Of a stretch of DNA of 64,000 nucleotides, positions 22,631 through 32,631 are shown piece by piece. The position numbers and the translations under genes are program-made. Origin of the DNA: Okeania sp. SIO2C9 (GTDB taxonomy: Bacteria; Cyanobacteriota; Cyanobacteriia; Cyanobacteriales; Microcoleaceae); contig NZ_JAAHGO010000013.1 of NCBI RefSeq assembly GCF_010672455.1, positions 28,938 to 92,937 of the forward strand, in the 5' to 3' direction. How positions within the stretch are numbered: the first letter of the stretch is position 1; every line of letters begins with the position of its first letter. Below the pieces are notes generated by a model. It worked only from the letters and a program-made list of their open reading frames with translations. It had not been told where the DNA came from and did no database searches.

Positions 22631-25048
22631 ATGGGATTAAAGCGGCGTGAATTTCTGCAAAGGGCTAGCTTGGCCCTAGGAGCATTGGGAATAAGTGAAG
22701 CATGGTGGTGGCGACTCCAAAGTCGTTATTCAACTGCCTTAGCTCAAACTACTGGACGTAAATTAGCACTTCTCATAGGTATTAACGAATATCCGGATGC
22801 AGCTCTATCTGGGTGTGTTACAGATGTGGAGATGCAACAGGAATTGCTAGTTCATAAGTTTGGTTTTTTACCTACTGATATTCTCACTCTCACAAATAAA
22901 CAAGCAACTAGAGAAAATATAGAAACAGCTTTTATTAGTCATCTAACTAATCAAGCTAAACCCGACGATCTAGTTCTCTTTCACTTTAGTGGTTATGGTA
23001 GTCGTGTCAGCAAAATGATAGATGAAAGTGAACAAAATGAGTCCAGTTCCTCAAAATTAACGTTTCAAAACACTCTAGTGCCAATAGATGGTATACCTCC
23101 TAACAAAGAAGGTAGAGCAATAAATGACGTACTAGAAGAAACTCTATGGTTATTAGCGCGATCGCTTGATACGACAAAAGTAGTGACGGTACTAGACACT
23201 AGCTATGTATATCCTGGTAAAAGTTTGCAAGGTGCTCTAAGAGTTCGTTCTCGACCTAGTTCGACCACGGAACAAATTAATATCAAAGAGAAAGCAATGC
23301 AAACACAGCTACGGGATGATCAAAATTTGGCAAAAGGACAGCCAATTAATCAAAACCAACTACCAGCACTGATCCTTAATGCTAGTCGAGATAACCAATT
23401 TGCTACCGAAACTGACTGGAATGGTTTTAGCTCGGGTTTATTCACTTATGCTCTTACCCAAAATTTATGGCATACAACCCCTGCAACCAAACTACAAATT
23501 AGTTTTGCACAAAGCACTAGCTTCGTCGAACAACTAGCTGGAACTTATCAGCAACCGGAACTCAAAGAAGGAACAAAACAAAGTATAGCTCAATTTACGC
23601 CAGAAGCTACTATAACTCCAGCTACGCGTTATCAAAATCTCTTGACCCCCCTATCACCCCCTGCTAGTGGTGTAGTCACTTCAGTAGAAGATAACGGCAA
23701 AATAGCAAGCCTTTGGTTAGGAGGATTGCCAATTAATGTTCTTGATGCAATTACATCTAATTCCCTATTTACAACTGTACCTTCTTCAAATTTAAACTCA
23801 AACAACTACCAATTTAAATTACAAATTCGCAGTCGGACTGGTTTAAAAGCTAAAGCTTCTATAATTATTGAAACTAATACCTCACAAAAGTTATCAGAGC
23901 AGGAAAAACAGCAGTTTGAAAATGGAGAAAATGCAAACAGCAAAACACAAAAATCTTCTCCTAATTCTCAACTTTTGGCTGGAGAAATGGTGCGAGAAAA
24001 AATTCGCATTTTGCCAAAATCTAATGAATTGAGTATTGCTCTGGCTCCAGAACTGTCAAGAATTGAGCGGGTAGATGCTACTAGTGGATTCTCCGCAGAA
24101 TCACAAGTTACAGTAGTAAATAATACCCAAGCAGCAGATTATGTATTTAGTCGAGTACGGGAAACAACTATTGCTCAAAGTCTCTCTGCTCCTCTACCTT
24201 CAATGTACCAAGGTCGTTATGCTTTATTTTCTCTAGGTCAGGTGCTTATACCCAATAGTGTAGGAGAAGGAGGAGAAGGAGGAGAAGCAGTAAAAGTAGC
24301 AGTACAAAGGTTAAGTTCCCAATTAAAAACTTTACTGGCAGCTAAAATACTACGCTTAACGAGCAATGAAGCTTCGACTCAAATGAAAGTCAGAGCTGAT
24401 TTCGCTACTATTACTCCAGAAGCAAAGATAGTTATGCGTAGGGAAACTTTAGGGGTAAGTAATGAGGCGAAATTTCAAACAAACATAGAAGGTGTAGGTA
24501 GTTTTGGAGTTTCTGATGGATTACTCACATTACCAGTTGGTAGTCGAATTCAATGTCGATTATATAATGACGGCGATCGCCCAGTCTATTTAATGTTGTT
24601 CAGTTTAGACAGTAGTGGGCGTATTCTTGTTCTCGATCCCACTGTATCTAATCAACCTCTCAATAATAACGAGTCTTCACAAACCGGGTTAGTTATTTCT
24701 CCAGAAGATAGTGTAAATATGCCTCCTGTGGTTAGTAATTCTCCCAAAGATACAGAATCTTTCGGGTGGAAGTTAATCGGTCCTGAAGGATTGGCAGAAA
24801 ACCTAATTATCTTTAGCCATCAACCATTCAAGGAAACAATAGCAGCTCTTAATGGAGAGGTACGTCAAGCTAGAGACGATGGACTAATTCAAGAAGTATT
24901 AAATCCTTTGAATGTAGCACAAGCAGTATTACGAGACTTACAAAGTGCTAGTCAATCAGCTGTTAAATCAAGTGGGTTATCAACTGATGATTATGCTCTA
25001 GATATTAATCGTTGGGCAACTCTGAGCTTTTTGTATAGGATCGTTTGA
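22631..25048 (+). CDS. Pseudo-orthocaspase (C14-like, Tyr-Ser variant) with DUF4384-type C-terminus
   Basis: 805 residues. The N-terminus has a twin-arginine-like signal (RREFLQRASLALGALG), so export is likely. Residues 43-330 are a caspase-like p20/p10 fold: KLALLIGINEYPD, LVLFHFSGYGSR and VVTVLDTSYVYPG. In active orthocaspases these read SGHG (catalytic His) and DSCHSG (catalytic Cys); here they are Y122 and S191, so the proteolytic dyad is replaced by Tyr-Ser. Such YS pseudo-orthocaspases are known in cyanobacteria. The C-terminal 250 residues (QCRLYNDGDRPVYLMLFSLD) look like DUF4384, typical of these proteins. A binding or regulatory role is inferred; no protease activity is expected. A terminator follows at 25082. 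Confidence 0.85.
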   Translation: MGLKRREFLQRASLALGALGISEAWWWRLQSRYSTALAQTTGRKLALLIGINEYPDAALSGCVTDVEMQQELLVHKFGFLPTDILTLTNKQATRENIETAFISHLTNQAKPDDLVLFHFSGYGSRVSKMIDESEQNESSSSKLTFQNTLVPIDGIPPNKEGRAINDVLEETLWLLARSLDTTKVVTVLDTSYVYPGKSLQGALRVRSRPSSTTEQINIKEKAMQTQLRDDQNLAKGQPINQNQLPALILNASRDNQFATETDWNGFSSGLFTYALTQNLWHTTPATKLQISFAQSTSFVEQLAGTYQQPELKEGTKQSIAQFTPEATITPATRYQNLLTPLSPPASGVVTSVEDNGKIASLWLGGLPINVLDAITSNSLFTTVPSSNLNSNNYQFKLQIRSRTGLKAKASIIIETNTSQKLSEQEKQQFENGENANSKTQKSSPNSQLLAGEMVREKIRILPKSNELSIALAPELSRIERVDATSGFSAESQVTVVNNTQAADYVFSRVRETTIAQSLSAPLPSMYQGRYALFSLGQVLIPNSVGEGGEGGEAVKVAVQRLSSQLKTLLAAKILRLTSNEASTQMKVRADFATITPEAKIVMRRETLGVSNEAKFQTNIEGVGSFGVSDGLLTLPVGSRIQCRLYNDGDRPVYLMLFSLDSSGRILVLDPTVSNQPLNNNESSQTGLVISPEDSVNMPPVVSNSPKDTESFGWKLIGPEGLAENLIIFSHQPFKETIAALNGEVRQARDDGLIQEVLNPLNVAQAVLRDLQSASQSAVKSSGLSTDDYALDINRWATLSFLYRIV

Positions 25049-25081
25049 AAAAAATACTTTTGATCGGACAATTTCAGACAT

Positions 25082-25107
25082 AGGGGCTTGAGTAGCCTCT
25101 TTTTTTT
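25082..25107 (+). terminator. Rho-independent terminator of the orthocaspase gene
   Basis: AGGGGCT-TGAG-TAGCCTCT followed by eight T: a 7-base-pair stem with one G-T pair, a short loop and a T-run, 34 bases after the stop. Confidence 0.8.
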
Positions 25108-25820
25108 ATCTGTTTTTTCACTCTCGCAGCACACATATAGCAATGAGCGCTGGTATATTTACAAATTGCAGGAGGGGCAAAATAGCTAAAAGTCTTATAG
25201 AACCCATTTGAGATCTATATAATTATGGTAGCCAAGTCTTTTCGCCCATCAATGAGTGAGGAAAAATCTGAAAAGGAGTGTTGAATTTTTTGTATTATTT
25301 CTCCCCACATCTTCCCTCTTCCCTCTTCCCTCTTCCCTCTTCCCTCTTCCCTCCTGTCTCCTGTCTCCAGTATAGCTGTCTCCTAGCTAGAAAAATTTAA
25401 TATTTATGAAGATACGCTTAGGGGTTCTATATTATTCCAACGGAGATGCTGCGCAAACAGCAATTTATTTCCCCTGTTGCCTGTTGCCAGATGAGCTGTT
25501 GCCTGCGCACAGCGCTATAGTGTGATACCAATTTGATAAGTGTTTGTTGCAAATCCAGTCAGAAAGAAGGAAGACACAAGAAAATTTTTAAGAAGGAAAA
25601 GTAGATATTTCTCAAGTTTTTACACCAACAGACATAATATTAATCAGTGATCGCTGATTGTATTCCGGTCTCTCACGGCCAGTTTTACTGGCAATTTTCC
25701 AGACTATTTAACATATATTGGCATGAATGTCAAAATAAATTTTGTCGTATTAACACTCTTGATCGACTTCTGTAAAATTAGCTATACTGACAAAGAATAA
25801 AATTTTAAGGAAATAATTGA
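25108..25820. other. Spacer upstream of ahcY with a MITE and a short repeat
   Basis: The MITE (25196-25431) is followed directly by the short dispersed repeat AACGGAGATGCTGCGCAAAC (25439-25458), then GTTGCCT repeats. 25520-25820 is the ahcY upstream region, with AAGGAAATAATTG before the start; no SAH riboswitch was recognised there. Confidence 0.5.
25196..25431. mobile_element. MITE with IS5-family ends (near relative of the 48566 IS)
   Basis: Left TATAGAACCCATTTGAGATC; right AGATACGCTTAGGGGTTCTA then TA. The right 22 bases are the exact complement of the left end of the IS at 48566. The arms match the MITE at 10651-10881. The core is CTTCCCT and CTCCTGT repeats. No coding capacity. Confidence 0.8.
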
Positions 25821-27098
<1,278 letters not shown>

Positions 27099-27104
27099 TA
27101 GGAA

Positions 27105-27165
27105 GTAGCACTCAGCTATCAGCTATCAGCTTCTCAAGGTATATAATGGGGGTTTTAATCCCCCA
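27105..27165. repeat. Dispersed repeat F
   Basis: TAGCACTCAGCTATCAGC...CTTCTCAAGGTATATAATGGG...CCCCC after ahcY recurs in inverted orientation at about 48297-48362. GGGGGTTTTAATCCCCC is a hairpin that could help terminate ahcY. Confidence 0.5.
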
Positions 27166-27341
27166 ATCAAGCCTCATTAAACTAGCGATAATAAATCAGC
27201 TACCTTAGTTATAATTAAAGCTCGTAGTAGGGCTAAAGCCTTATATATCTTAGGGTTGAACCCCCTACTACAAAAAATAACTTTTTTATCACTTATCCTA
27301 CTTTTATATTATTCAAAATTTATATTCTTTAAGATTAATCC

Positions 27342-27968
27342 GTGGCTAAATTATCTGTAGAATTACAACAGTATTTTTTTGACGAAAAATGTGCTTCTAA
27401 AGTGACTTTAGGAGATATTATTGGTTTAGCAGGAGAGAGAATTTTTGGCTTTTTATTCGTGATTTTGTCTCTGCCTTCTGCTTTGCCTGTACCTGCTCCT
27501 GGTTACTCTATTCCATTTGGAATTTTATTACTTTTATTAGCACTTCAATTAATAATTGGTTCAACAACTCCCTGGTTACCTAAAAGTTGGTTAAATCATT
27601 CAATTTCTCTGGATAAAGTACAAGGAATTTTGAAAAAAGCTATTCCCTGGTTACAGAAAATTGAGTTGATATCTCGTCCTCGGTTGAGTTATATTTGCAC
27701 GAGTTTTATAGGTAGAATTATTATTGGTTGCGCGATCGCTCTGATGGCTATTTCGATGATGATTCCAATTCCGGGTACTAATACTTTACCAGCGATCGGG
27801 ATTTTTGTTACTGGTTTTGGTTTGTTGGATGATGATGGTTTTATTAGTTTGGGTGGGTTGGTTGTTTGTCTAATGGGAGCGACTTTAAGTGGTCTAATTC
27901 TGCGTTTTGGTTATGAGGGTGTCAAGGGTGGAATTGAATTGATTAAAAATTCTCTTACTGGAAGTTAG
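27342..27968 (+). CDS. ExoD-family exopolysaccharide synthesis protein
   Basis: 208 residues, starting GTG at 27342. The pattern LGDIIGLAGERIFGFLFVILSLPSALPVPAPGYS, then hydrophobic segments around 30-75, 122-145, 150-167 and 172-190 and a PIPGTNTLPAIGIF motif, fits the ExoD family of inner-membrane proteins linked with exopolysaccharide production in rhizobia. The molecular activity is not known. The Shine-Dalgarno is weak (AAGATTAA). No polysaccharide genes are adjacent, so the role here is by family only. Confidence 0.8.
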   Translation: MAKLSVELQQYFFDEKCASKVTLGDIIGLAGERIFGFLFVILSLPSALPVPAPGYSIPFGILLLLLALQLIIGSTTPWLPKSWLNHSISLDKVQGILKKAIPWLQKIELISRPRLSYICTSFIGRIIIGCAIALMAISMMIPIPGTNTLPAIGIFVTGFGLLDDDGFISLGGLVVCLMGATLSGLILRFGYEGVKGGIELIKNSLTGS

Positions 27969-28267
27969 GTTCAACAATTAATAATTAATAATTAATAATT
28001 AATAATTATTACCTCTCCTTTCAAGGATAGGCTTTAAACCTTAATTATTCGGTAAAGTCAAAAGTAAAAATTCAAAAGTTAAAAGTAAAAAATTAAAAGT
28101 TAAATTTATCTATCTTTCCTAAATTTGGCGTTGCATAAATGCGCTTGGGATTTTAATAGTCTTGTCTTGTTGAATGGGCATCTTGCCCGTTCCTATGTCC
28201 GTTCCTATACAAGCCTAATATATTTGTTAATAACCAATATTTCTATTGATAACTGATAACTCAAAAA

Positions 28268-28456
28268 AGGCGATCGCTCCAATTAATATTTGCCATAAAA
28301 AAAATTCAGCAAAGGGTTGATTTAAAATTTATTTGTGGTACTATTTGTATAGTGGAGAAGGTGCGCTCATATATACTCTATGTCCAGTAGCTCAATTATC
28401 GCTTCATAACATCCCCTGCTGAAAAAAAAAGACGATATAGATAATTTAGTCATCTT
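28268..28456. repeat. Direct repeat flanking the UPF0175/DUF3368 module, copy 1
   Basis: GGCGATCGCTCCAATTAATATTTGCC, GGTTGATTTAAAATTTATTTG, TATACTCTATGTCCAGTAG and GACGATATAGATAATTTAGTC occur in the same order and spacing at 29400-29588. The two copies differ at only a few positions. Confidence 0.8.
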
Positions 28457-28512
28457 TTAGATGACTTAAGCTATTAGCCAAGGATTGAAATCCTTGGTTT
28501 GGTTGATTACTT

Positions 28513-28560
28513 TTGAGAAAATTTGGGATAATCCCGAAGATGATAATGCTGATAACTGAT
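28513..28560 (+). pseudogene. Tail of a DUF2281-like antitoxin gene
   Basis: TTTGAGAAAATTTGGGATAATCC codes FEKIWDNPEDDNADN-stop, nearly the same as the C-terminus FEKIWDNPQDDDHDYL of the gene at 30046-30264. Nothing upstream of it remains. Confidence 0.6.
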
Positions 28561-28585
28561 AACTGATAACTGAAAAGGAGCAATT

Positions 28586-28801
28586 ATGAATTTAGTTTGT
28601 GAACTTCCTATGGGAATTTCTGAAAATGAGGCTAAGTTATTCTTAGCAATAAAATTGTATGAAATTAATAAAATTTATTTAGGAAAAGCAGCAAAATTAG
28701 CAGGATATTCTAAGTCAGCTTTTATAGAAGTTTTGGGACAATATAAAATCCCTATTTTTAATTATTCTCCTGAAGAATTGCGGGAAGAGATAAGTAAATG
28801 A
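28586..28801 (+). CDS. UPF0175 family antitoxin-like protein
   Basis: 71 residues. The ENEAKLFLAIKLYEINKIYLGKAAKLAGYSKSAFIEVLGQYKIPIFNYSPEEL pattern is UPF0175, a small helix-turn-helix-like family paired with PIN-like (DUF3368) toxins. AAAAGGAG precedes the ATG. Its stop overlaps the start of the next gene (ATGA at 28798-28801), the usual translational coupling of antitoxin and toxin. The partner is broken, so this now looks like a solitary antitoxin. Complete. Confidence 0.85.
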   Translation: MNLVCELPMGISENEAKLFLAIKLYEINKIYLGKAAKLAGYSKSAFIEVLGQYKIPIFNYSPEELREEISK

Positions 28802-29375
28802 CTGATTTAATTATTGCTGATAGTACCTGCTTAATCGGGTTAGAAAGAATTGTTCAAGAATTTAGAATTTAGAATTTAGAATTTAGAATTACCTCTCCTT
28901 GAAAAGAAGAGGATTGATTCAAAGGACAATTTTTATTTATTATCCCCTTAAAAGGGGGGGCTTTAAACCACAATTTTTCGGTAAAATAGATTTATTACCA
29001 CAGATGTTTTCTCAGGTGATAATTCCACCAGAGGTTCAAAAAGAGTTTGGTATTTATTTTTCTTGGTTGATTGTTAAAAGTACCCAAAATATAGGGATGG
29101 TTAATTCTTTAAAGTTAGTGGTTGATGATGGAGAAGCAGAGGCTATTACTTTAGCTTATTAGTTAGGTTATCGTTTAATTGTTGATGATAAACAAGCAAG
29201 AAATACAGCGAAAAGATTAGGGATTAAAATAATAGAAACAGTAGGAGTTTTAGTGAATGCTAAACAGTTAGGATTACCTTACCATGCTTCTAAAATAGAA
29301 GCATTAGAAAGTAATGGTTTTTATTTAAGTCAATCTCTGAAAACAGAAGCATTAATTTTAGTGGACGAAAGTTAA
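28798..29375 (+). pseudogene. DUF3368/PIN-like toxin, cut by element C and a nonsense codon
   Basis: Starts MTDLIIADSTCLIGLERI, with the PIN-type first Asp, then about 138 bases of repeats and element C break in (28848-28985), then the gene resumes DLLPQMFSQVIIPPEVQKEFG, VVDDGEAEAITLAY, TAG stop (29160), LGYRLIVDDKQARNTAKRLGIKIIETVGVLVNAKQLG. The acidic residues of the nuclease site (D in IADS, E in DDGEAEA, D in VDDKQAR) can still be read across the breaks. It is the toxin half of a UPF0175 pair and is no longer producible. Confidence 0.85.
28848..28985. mobile_element. Element C with AATTTAG tandem repeats, inserted in the toxin gene
   Basis: GAATTTA tandem repeats (28857-28888) then ATTACCTCTCCTTGAAAAG...CCCCTTAAAAGGGG...ACCACAATTTTTCGGTAAA. 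Both element ends match copies at 42822 and 48018 in inverted orientation. Gene sequence on the two sides joins as LERI/DLLPQ when it is removed. Confidence 0.7.
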
Positions 29376-29399
29376 TCTGGCAAAACCGATAACTGAAAA

Positions 29400-29588
29400 A
29401 AGGCGATCGCTCCGATGAATATTTGCCAGAAAAAAAATTTCAGCAAAGGGTTGATTTAAAATTTATTTGTGGTACTATTTGTATAGTGGGAAAGGTGCGC
29501 TCATATATACTCTATGTCCAGTAGCCCAATTATCGCTCCATAACTTCTCTTGTTGAAAAAAAAAGACGATATAGATAATTTAGTCATC
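29400..29588. repeat. Direct repeat flanking the UPF0175/DUF3368 module, copy 2
   Basis: Second copy of the 28268-28456 sequence, same orientation, about 1.1 kb downstream. Confidence 0.8.
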
Positions 29589-29612
29589 TAAAGTTTGGTT
29601 TTTCGTTAAAGT

Positions 29613-29864
29613 TCATTCTGGTTTTTGTTGATTAATATAATCCCGCAAAACTTGATTGATAATAGTTTTATAGTTCGGACCTTGATGTTTAAACCAGTTG
29701 GTAATATCTGGATCTAATTTAATCAAAACTGTTTCTTGAGGTATCGGTTCAACTCTTCTAGCTTTTTGCCAAAATTGTTCATCAAGTTCGGGAATGTCTG
29801 AGGTGTCAATCTCAGAGTCATTTATATTTTGCAATTCTTTAAGTCGTTCGGGTGAGATAGTCAT
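29613..29864 (-). CDS. BrnA-like antitoxin, orphan
   Basis: 83 residues. SDIPELDEQFWQKARRVEPI followed by ETVLIKLDPDITNWFKHQGPNYKTIINQVLRDYI is the BrnA pattern: a linker that binds toxin and a ribbon-helix-helix DNA-binding C-terminus. BrnA neutralises the BrnT ribonuclease and represses its own operon. No BrnT gene lies upstream or downstream here, so it is a solitary antitoxin or a regulator. The sequence before the start consists of tandem TCAGTTA repeats rather than a clear Shine-Dalgarno. Confidence 0.8.
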   Translation of the reverse strand: MTISPERLKELQNINDSEIDTSDIPELDEQFWQKARRVEPIPQETVLIKLDPDITNWFKHQGPNYKTIINQVLRDYINQQKPE

Positions 29865-30045
29865 TTCAGTTATCAGTTATCAGTTATCAGTGTTTCAAAT
29901 CTGGAGTTTATTATTTTCGTCCCGTTAAAAGAGTAGGCATAAGACCTGATTTTTTGAATATAATAAATTCTCCGTTGAATATTTGCTATAAAAAATTAAT
30001 TGCCTCTTGTAATATTACGCTGTTAACAAGAAGAGATATAAATTA

Positions 30046-30264
30046 ATGGTACACACAAATATTTACACTGAGTCGGAAAAAATACTAATTGCCAAAATTC
30101 GGAGTTTGCCTCCGGATAAAGTTGCCGAAACAATAGATTTTGTGGATTTTTTATCTCAGCGAGAGCAAGAGCAAAGTTTGGTTTACTCTACTACTAAACT
30201 ATCTGAAACAGCTTTTGAGAAAATTTGGGATAATCCCCAAGATGATGATCATGACTATTTATAA
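30046..30264 (+). CDS. DUF2281/VapB-type antitoxin-like protein, orphan
   Basis: 72 residues. ESEKILIAKIRSLPPDKVAETIDFVDFLSQRE is the DUF2281-like pattern of short cyanobacterial proteins usually placed before a PIN toxin; the tail AFEKIWDNPQDDDHDYL is typical. AAGAAGAG lies about 11 bases before the ATG. There is no PIN gene downstream, only AATTATT tandem repeats and an opposing Phd gene. A 15-codon copy of its tail exists at 28513-28560. Confidence 0.75.
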   Translation: MVHTNIYTESEKILIAKIRSLPPDKVAETIDFVDFLSQREQEQSLVYSTTKLSETAFEKIWDNPQDDDHDYL

Positions 30265-30302
30265 ATAAGGAGAGGTAATTATTAATTATTAATTATTAAT
30301 TA

Positions 30303-30569
30303 TTAATTGTTGAAAGGGTTTGGTCTATTTTTGCGAGTGGGAATTTCTAGTACATAATCTGCTTGAGTACACAAACTGCGTAACTCCCCGAAGGTATCAG
30401 CGAAGGAAGGTTTTTGATGTTGTTTTTGCCATGCTAAAAACTCCTGAAATGTTTGAGCATCGATAATAGCCGCTACAAGTTTTTCTTGTTCATAAATCAT
30501 TTGTGGTTTTTGGGTTGGTTATTTCAGGCCTGATAAATTTTGTTGTGCTTCGTGTATTTCCCAATTCAA
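30303..30569 (-). pseudogene. Phd/YefM-type antitoxin with a nonsense codon
   Basis: AGGAGG before a TTG start at 30569 leads to NWEIHEAQQNLSGLK, then TAA (codon 17), then in the same frame PTQKPQMIYEQEKLVAAIIDAQTFQEFLAWQ. This is the Phd family layout (N-terminal DNA-binding beta sheet, LVAAII, C-terminal toxin-binding tail). Translation could restart at ATG 30500, but that would lack the DNA-binding part. No RelE/Doc toxin follows. Confidence 0.7.
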
Positions 30570-30623
30570 TTTTTACCTCCTATATTGTTGATATTTTGAT
30601 TGATAATTTAATGTTATTTATAC

Positions 30624-30712
30624 AGGACTTACGCAAAGACACTATGTATAGAGTCCAGTAACTATTGTCCAATAGTTACAAGTACTATATATAGCGTATC
30701 TGCGTAAGTCCT
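30624..30712. mobile_element. 89-base MITE with AGGACTTACGCA ends
   Basis: Perfect 12-base inverted ends, AGGACTTACGCA and TGCGTAAGTCCT, with an inner inverted region (GTAACTATTG...CAATAGTTAC), so the whole unit can fold into a hairpin. No coding capacity. Confidence 0.85.
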
Positions 30713-30755
30713 ATTATATTAACATTGAACTCTAGAAATATTTTTATCTGGAAAA

Positions 30756-30848
30756 ATGCCCAAAAAGGTTAGAGAATTAAAACAAATCTTGCAAAAAGCA
30801 GGATTTTCACTCTTATCAAGAAAATTTCTCCTAAATTCAGAATTATAA
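30756..30848 (+). pseudogene. hicA: HicA toxin, truncated
   Basis: MPKKVRELKQILQKAGFSLLSRK is the HicA start, but the dsRBD-like fold and the catalytic histidine (GSH motif) are missing: after 23 codons the frame enters CTAAATTCAGAATTATAAATT repeats and stops. HicA is an mRNA-cleaving toxin whose gene normally overlaps or abuts hicB. Confidence 0.75.
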
Positions 30849-30883
30849 ATTATAAATTCTAAATTAATCTCTGGAGATGTCTA

Positions 30884-31081
30884 ATGAAATATAGTATTTT
30901 AGTTCAATGGTCTGAACAGGATAAAACCTATATTGCTAGTTTGCCTGAATGGGGAAAGTATGCTCAAACTCATGGTGAATCTTATGAGGAAGCACTGGAA
31001 AATGCGAAGGAAGTTTTGGCAGATTTAGTTTACGCTTATGAAGAAATGGGAAAACCTCTACCACAGCTACAGAATTTATAA
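30884..31081 (+). CDS. hicB: HicB family antitoxin
   Basis: 65 residues, a short HicB: MKYSILVQWSEQDKTYIASLPEW, AQTHGESYEEALENAKEVLADLV and EEMGKPLPQL match the partially degraded RNase H-like fold of HicB. GGAGATGTCTA precedes the ATG. The toxin gene just upstream is truncated, so HicB has nothing obvious to neutralise here; it lacks the longer C-terminal DNA-binding domain. Immediately downstream begins the seven-copy repeat array. Confidence 0.85.
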   Translation: MKYSILVQWSEQDKTYIASLPEWGKYAQTHGESYEEALENAKEVLADLVYAYEEMGKPLPQLQNL

Positions 31082-31109
31082 ACAATATAATTTGTATGGA
31101 GAGCTATAT

Positions 31110-32290
31110 AGAAGTCAAAAGTCAGAAGTTAGAAGTTAAATTTTTGCTGTGACTAATTTTAATTGTGGGATATTTATATCGAACCCTCAATATATTTGAT
31201 TCAACAGAAGTTAGGTAAGGAAATATTGGTTGACCTATTTTTGAGGAAGGTTTAAATTTAGCGTACGCCTGCCTTGAAGTCAGAAGTCACAAGTCAAAAG
31301 TCAGAAGTTAGAAGTTAAATTTTTGCTGTGACTCATTTTAATTGTGGGATATTTATATCGAACCCTCAATATATTTGATTCAACAGAAGTTAGGTAAGGA
31401 AATATTGGTTGACCTATTTTTGAGGAAGGTTTAAATTTAGCGTACGCCTGCCTTGAAGTCAGAAGTCACAAGTCAAAAGTCAGAAGTTAGAAGTTAAATT
31501 TTTGCTGTGACTCATTTTAATTGTGGGATATTTATATCGAACGCTCTATATATTTGATTCAACAGAAGTTAGGTCAGGAAATATTGGTTGACCTATTTTT
31601 GAGGAAGGTTTAAATTTAGCGTACGCCTGCCTTGAAGTCAGAAGTCAGAAGTTAGAAGTCAAAAGTTAGAAGTTAAATTTTTGCTGTGACCAATCAATTT
31701 GAATTGTGGGATATTTATATTGAACGCTCGATATATTTGATTCAACAGAAGTTAGGTCAGGAAATATTGGTTGACCTATTTTTGAGGAAGGTTTAAATTT
31801 AGCGTACGCCTGCCTTGAAGTCAGAAGTCAGAAGTTAGAAGTCAAAAGTTAGAAGTTAAATTTTTGCTGTGACCAATCAATTTGAATTGTGGGATATTTA
31901 TATCGAACGCTCTATATATTTGATTCAACAGAAGTGAGGTAAGGAAATATTGGTTGACCTATTTTTGAGGAAGGTTTAAATTTAGCGTACGCCAGCCTTG
32001 AAGTCAAAAGTCACAAGTCAAAAGTCAGAAGTTAGAAGTTAAATTTTTGCTGTGACTAATTTTAATTGTGGGATATTTATATCCAACCCTCGATATATTT
32101 GATTCAACAGAGGTGAGGTAAGGAAATATTGGTTGACCTATTTTTGAGGAAGGTTTAAATTTAGCGTACGCCAGCCTTGAAGTCAGAAGTCAAAAGTCAG
32201 AAGTCAGAAGTTAGAAGTTAAATTTTTGCTGTGACTAATTTGAATTGTGGGATATTTATATCGAACGCTCGATATATTTGATTCAACTTT
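31110..32290. repeat. Seven-copy direct repeat array, unit about 180 bases
   Basis: Marker GTGGGATATTTATAT occurs at 31165, 31344, 31523, 31706, 31889, 32068 and 32247, so the spacing is 179-183. Each unit has an AAGTCAGAAGT-type short-repeat block of variable length and a conserved 140-base block up to GCGTACGCC. In units 4 and 5 the block reads FELWDIYIERSIYLIQQKLG then QEILVDLFLRKV-stop in one frame, suggesting amplified gene-tail sequence. The last unit is cut after GATTCAAC. Confidence 0.9.
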
Positions 32291-32442
32291 GGGAGAAAAA
32301 CTGATAACTGATAACTGAAATGGCATCCTGCTTTTTTGTCTCTGGGAAAAACTCTTGACGACTGTGCTAAAAACTATAGGGGGTTTTGCAGAAACTACAA
32401 ACCCCGACCAAAACTGGAAAAGGGCAGTCGGTGGGGTAGTAG

Positions 32443-32631
32443 ATTTTTGCCGAAGGTGGTGAAAAGGAAGGGAAAAATAAAATTTCTCCTGGGCAAATGC
32501 GACTTCCCTGGGCAGAGTGGGAAGCTCCCTCAACTGAAGTGGTGGAGGTGGCAAGGCAGTTTGTCTTGGCAAATTGTTATGACCCGGAAGTGGCAATGCA
32601 ATTTTTTGATGATATGTCTGATATAAATTGA
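32443..32631 (+). pseudogene. Gene tail of unknown family
   Basis: A frame without ATG reads PWAEWEAPSTEVVEVARQFV then LANCYDPEVAMQFFDDMSDIN-stop, with gene-like composition. Upstream in the same frame are stops (TAGTAG at 32437). I do not recognise the family. It may be the 3' end of the gene whose other pieces make the array at 31110-32290, but nothing proves this. Confidence 0.4.

Larger units (their letters stand above)
27969..28585. other. Spacer with tandem TTAATAA repeats, short element C and a duplicated segment
   Basis: 27976-28006 is tandem AATTAATAATT; 28010-28057 is a short element C (ATTACCTCTCC...TTATTCGGTAAAG); 28268-28456 is one copy of a direct repeat also at 29400-29588; 28513-28560 is the tail of a DUF2281-like gene. 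Short hairpin CCAAGGATTGAAATCCTTGG at 28476. Confidence 0.55.

Noticed and set aside
25520-25820. SAH riboswitch upstream of ahcY
   Set aside because: No GC-rich pseudoknot-like leader is present; the region is AT-rich with only weak inverted repeats.
31110-32290. CRISPR array
   Set aside because: Units are about 180 bases with conserved, not unique, intervening sequence, no short repeat/spacer structure, and no cas genes nearby.
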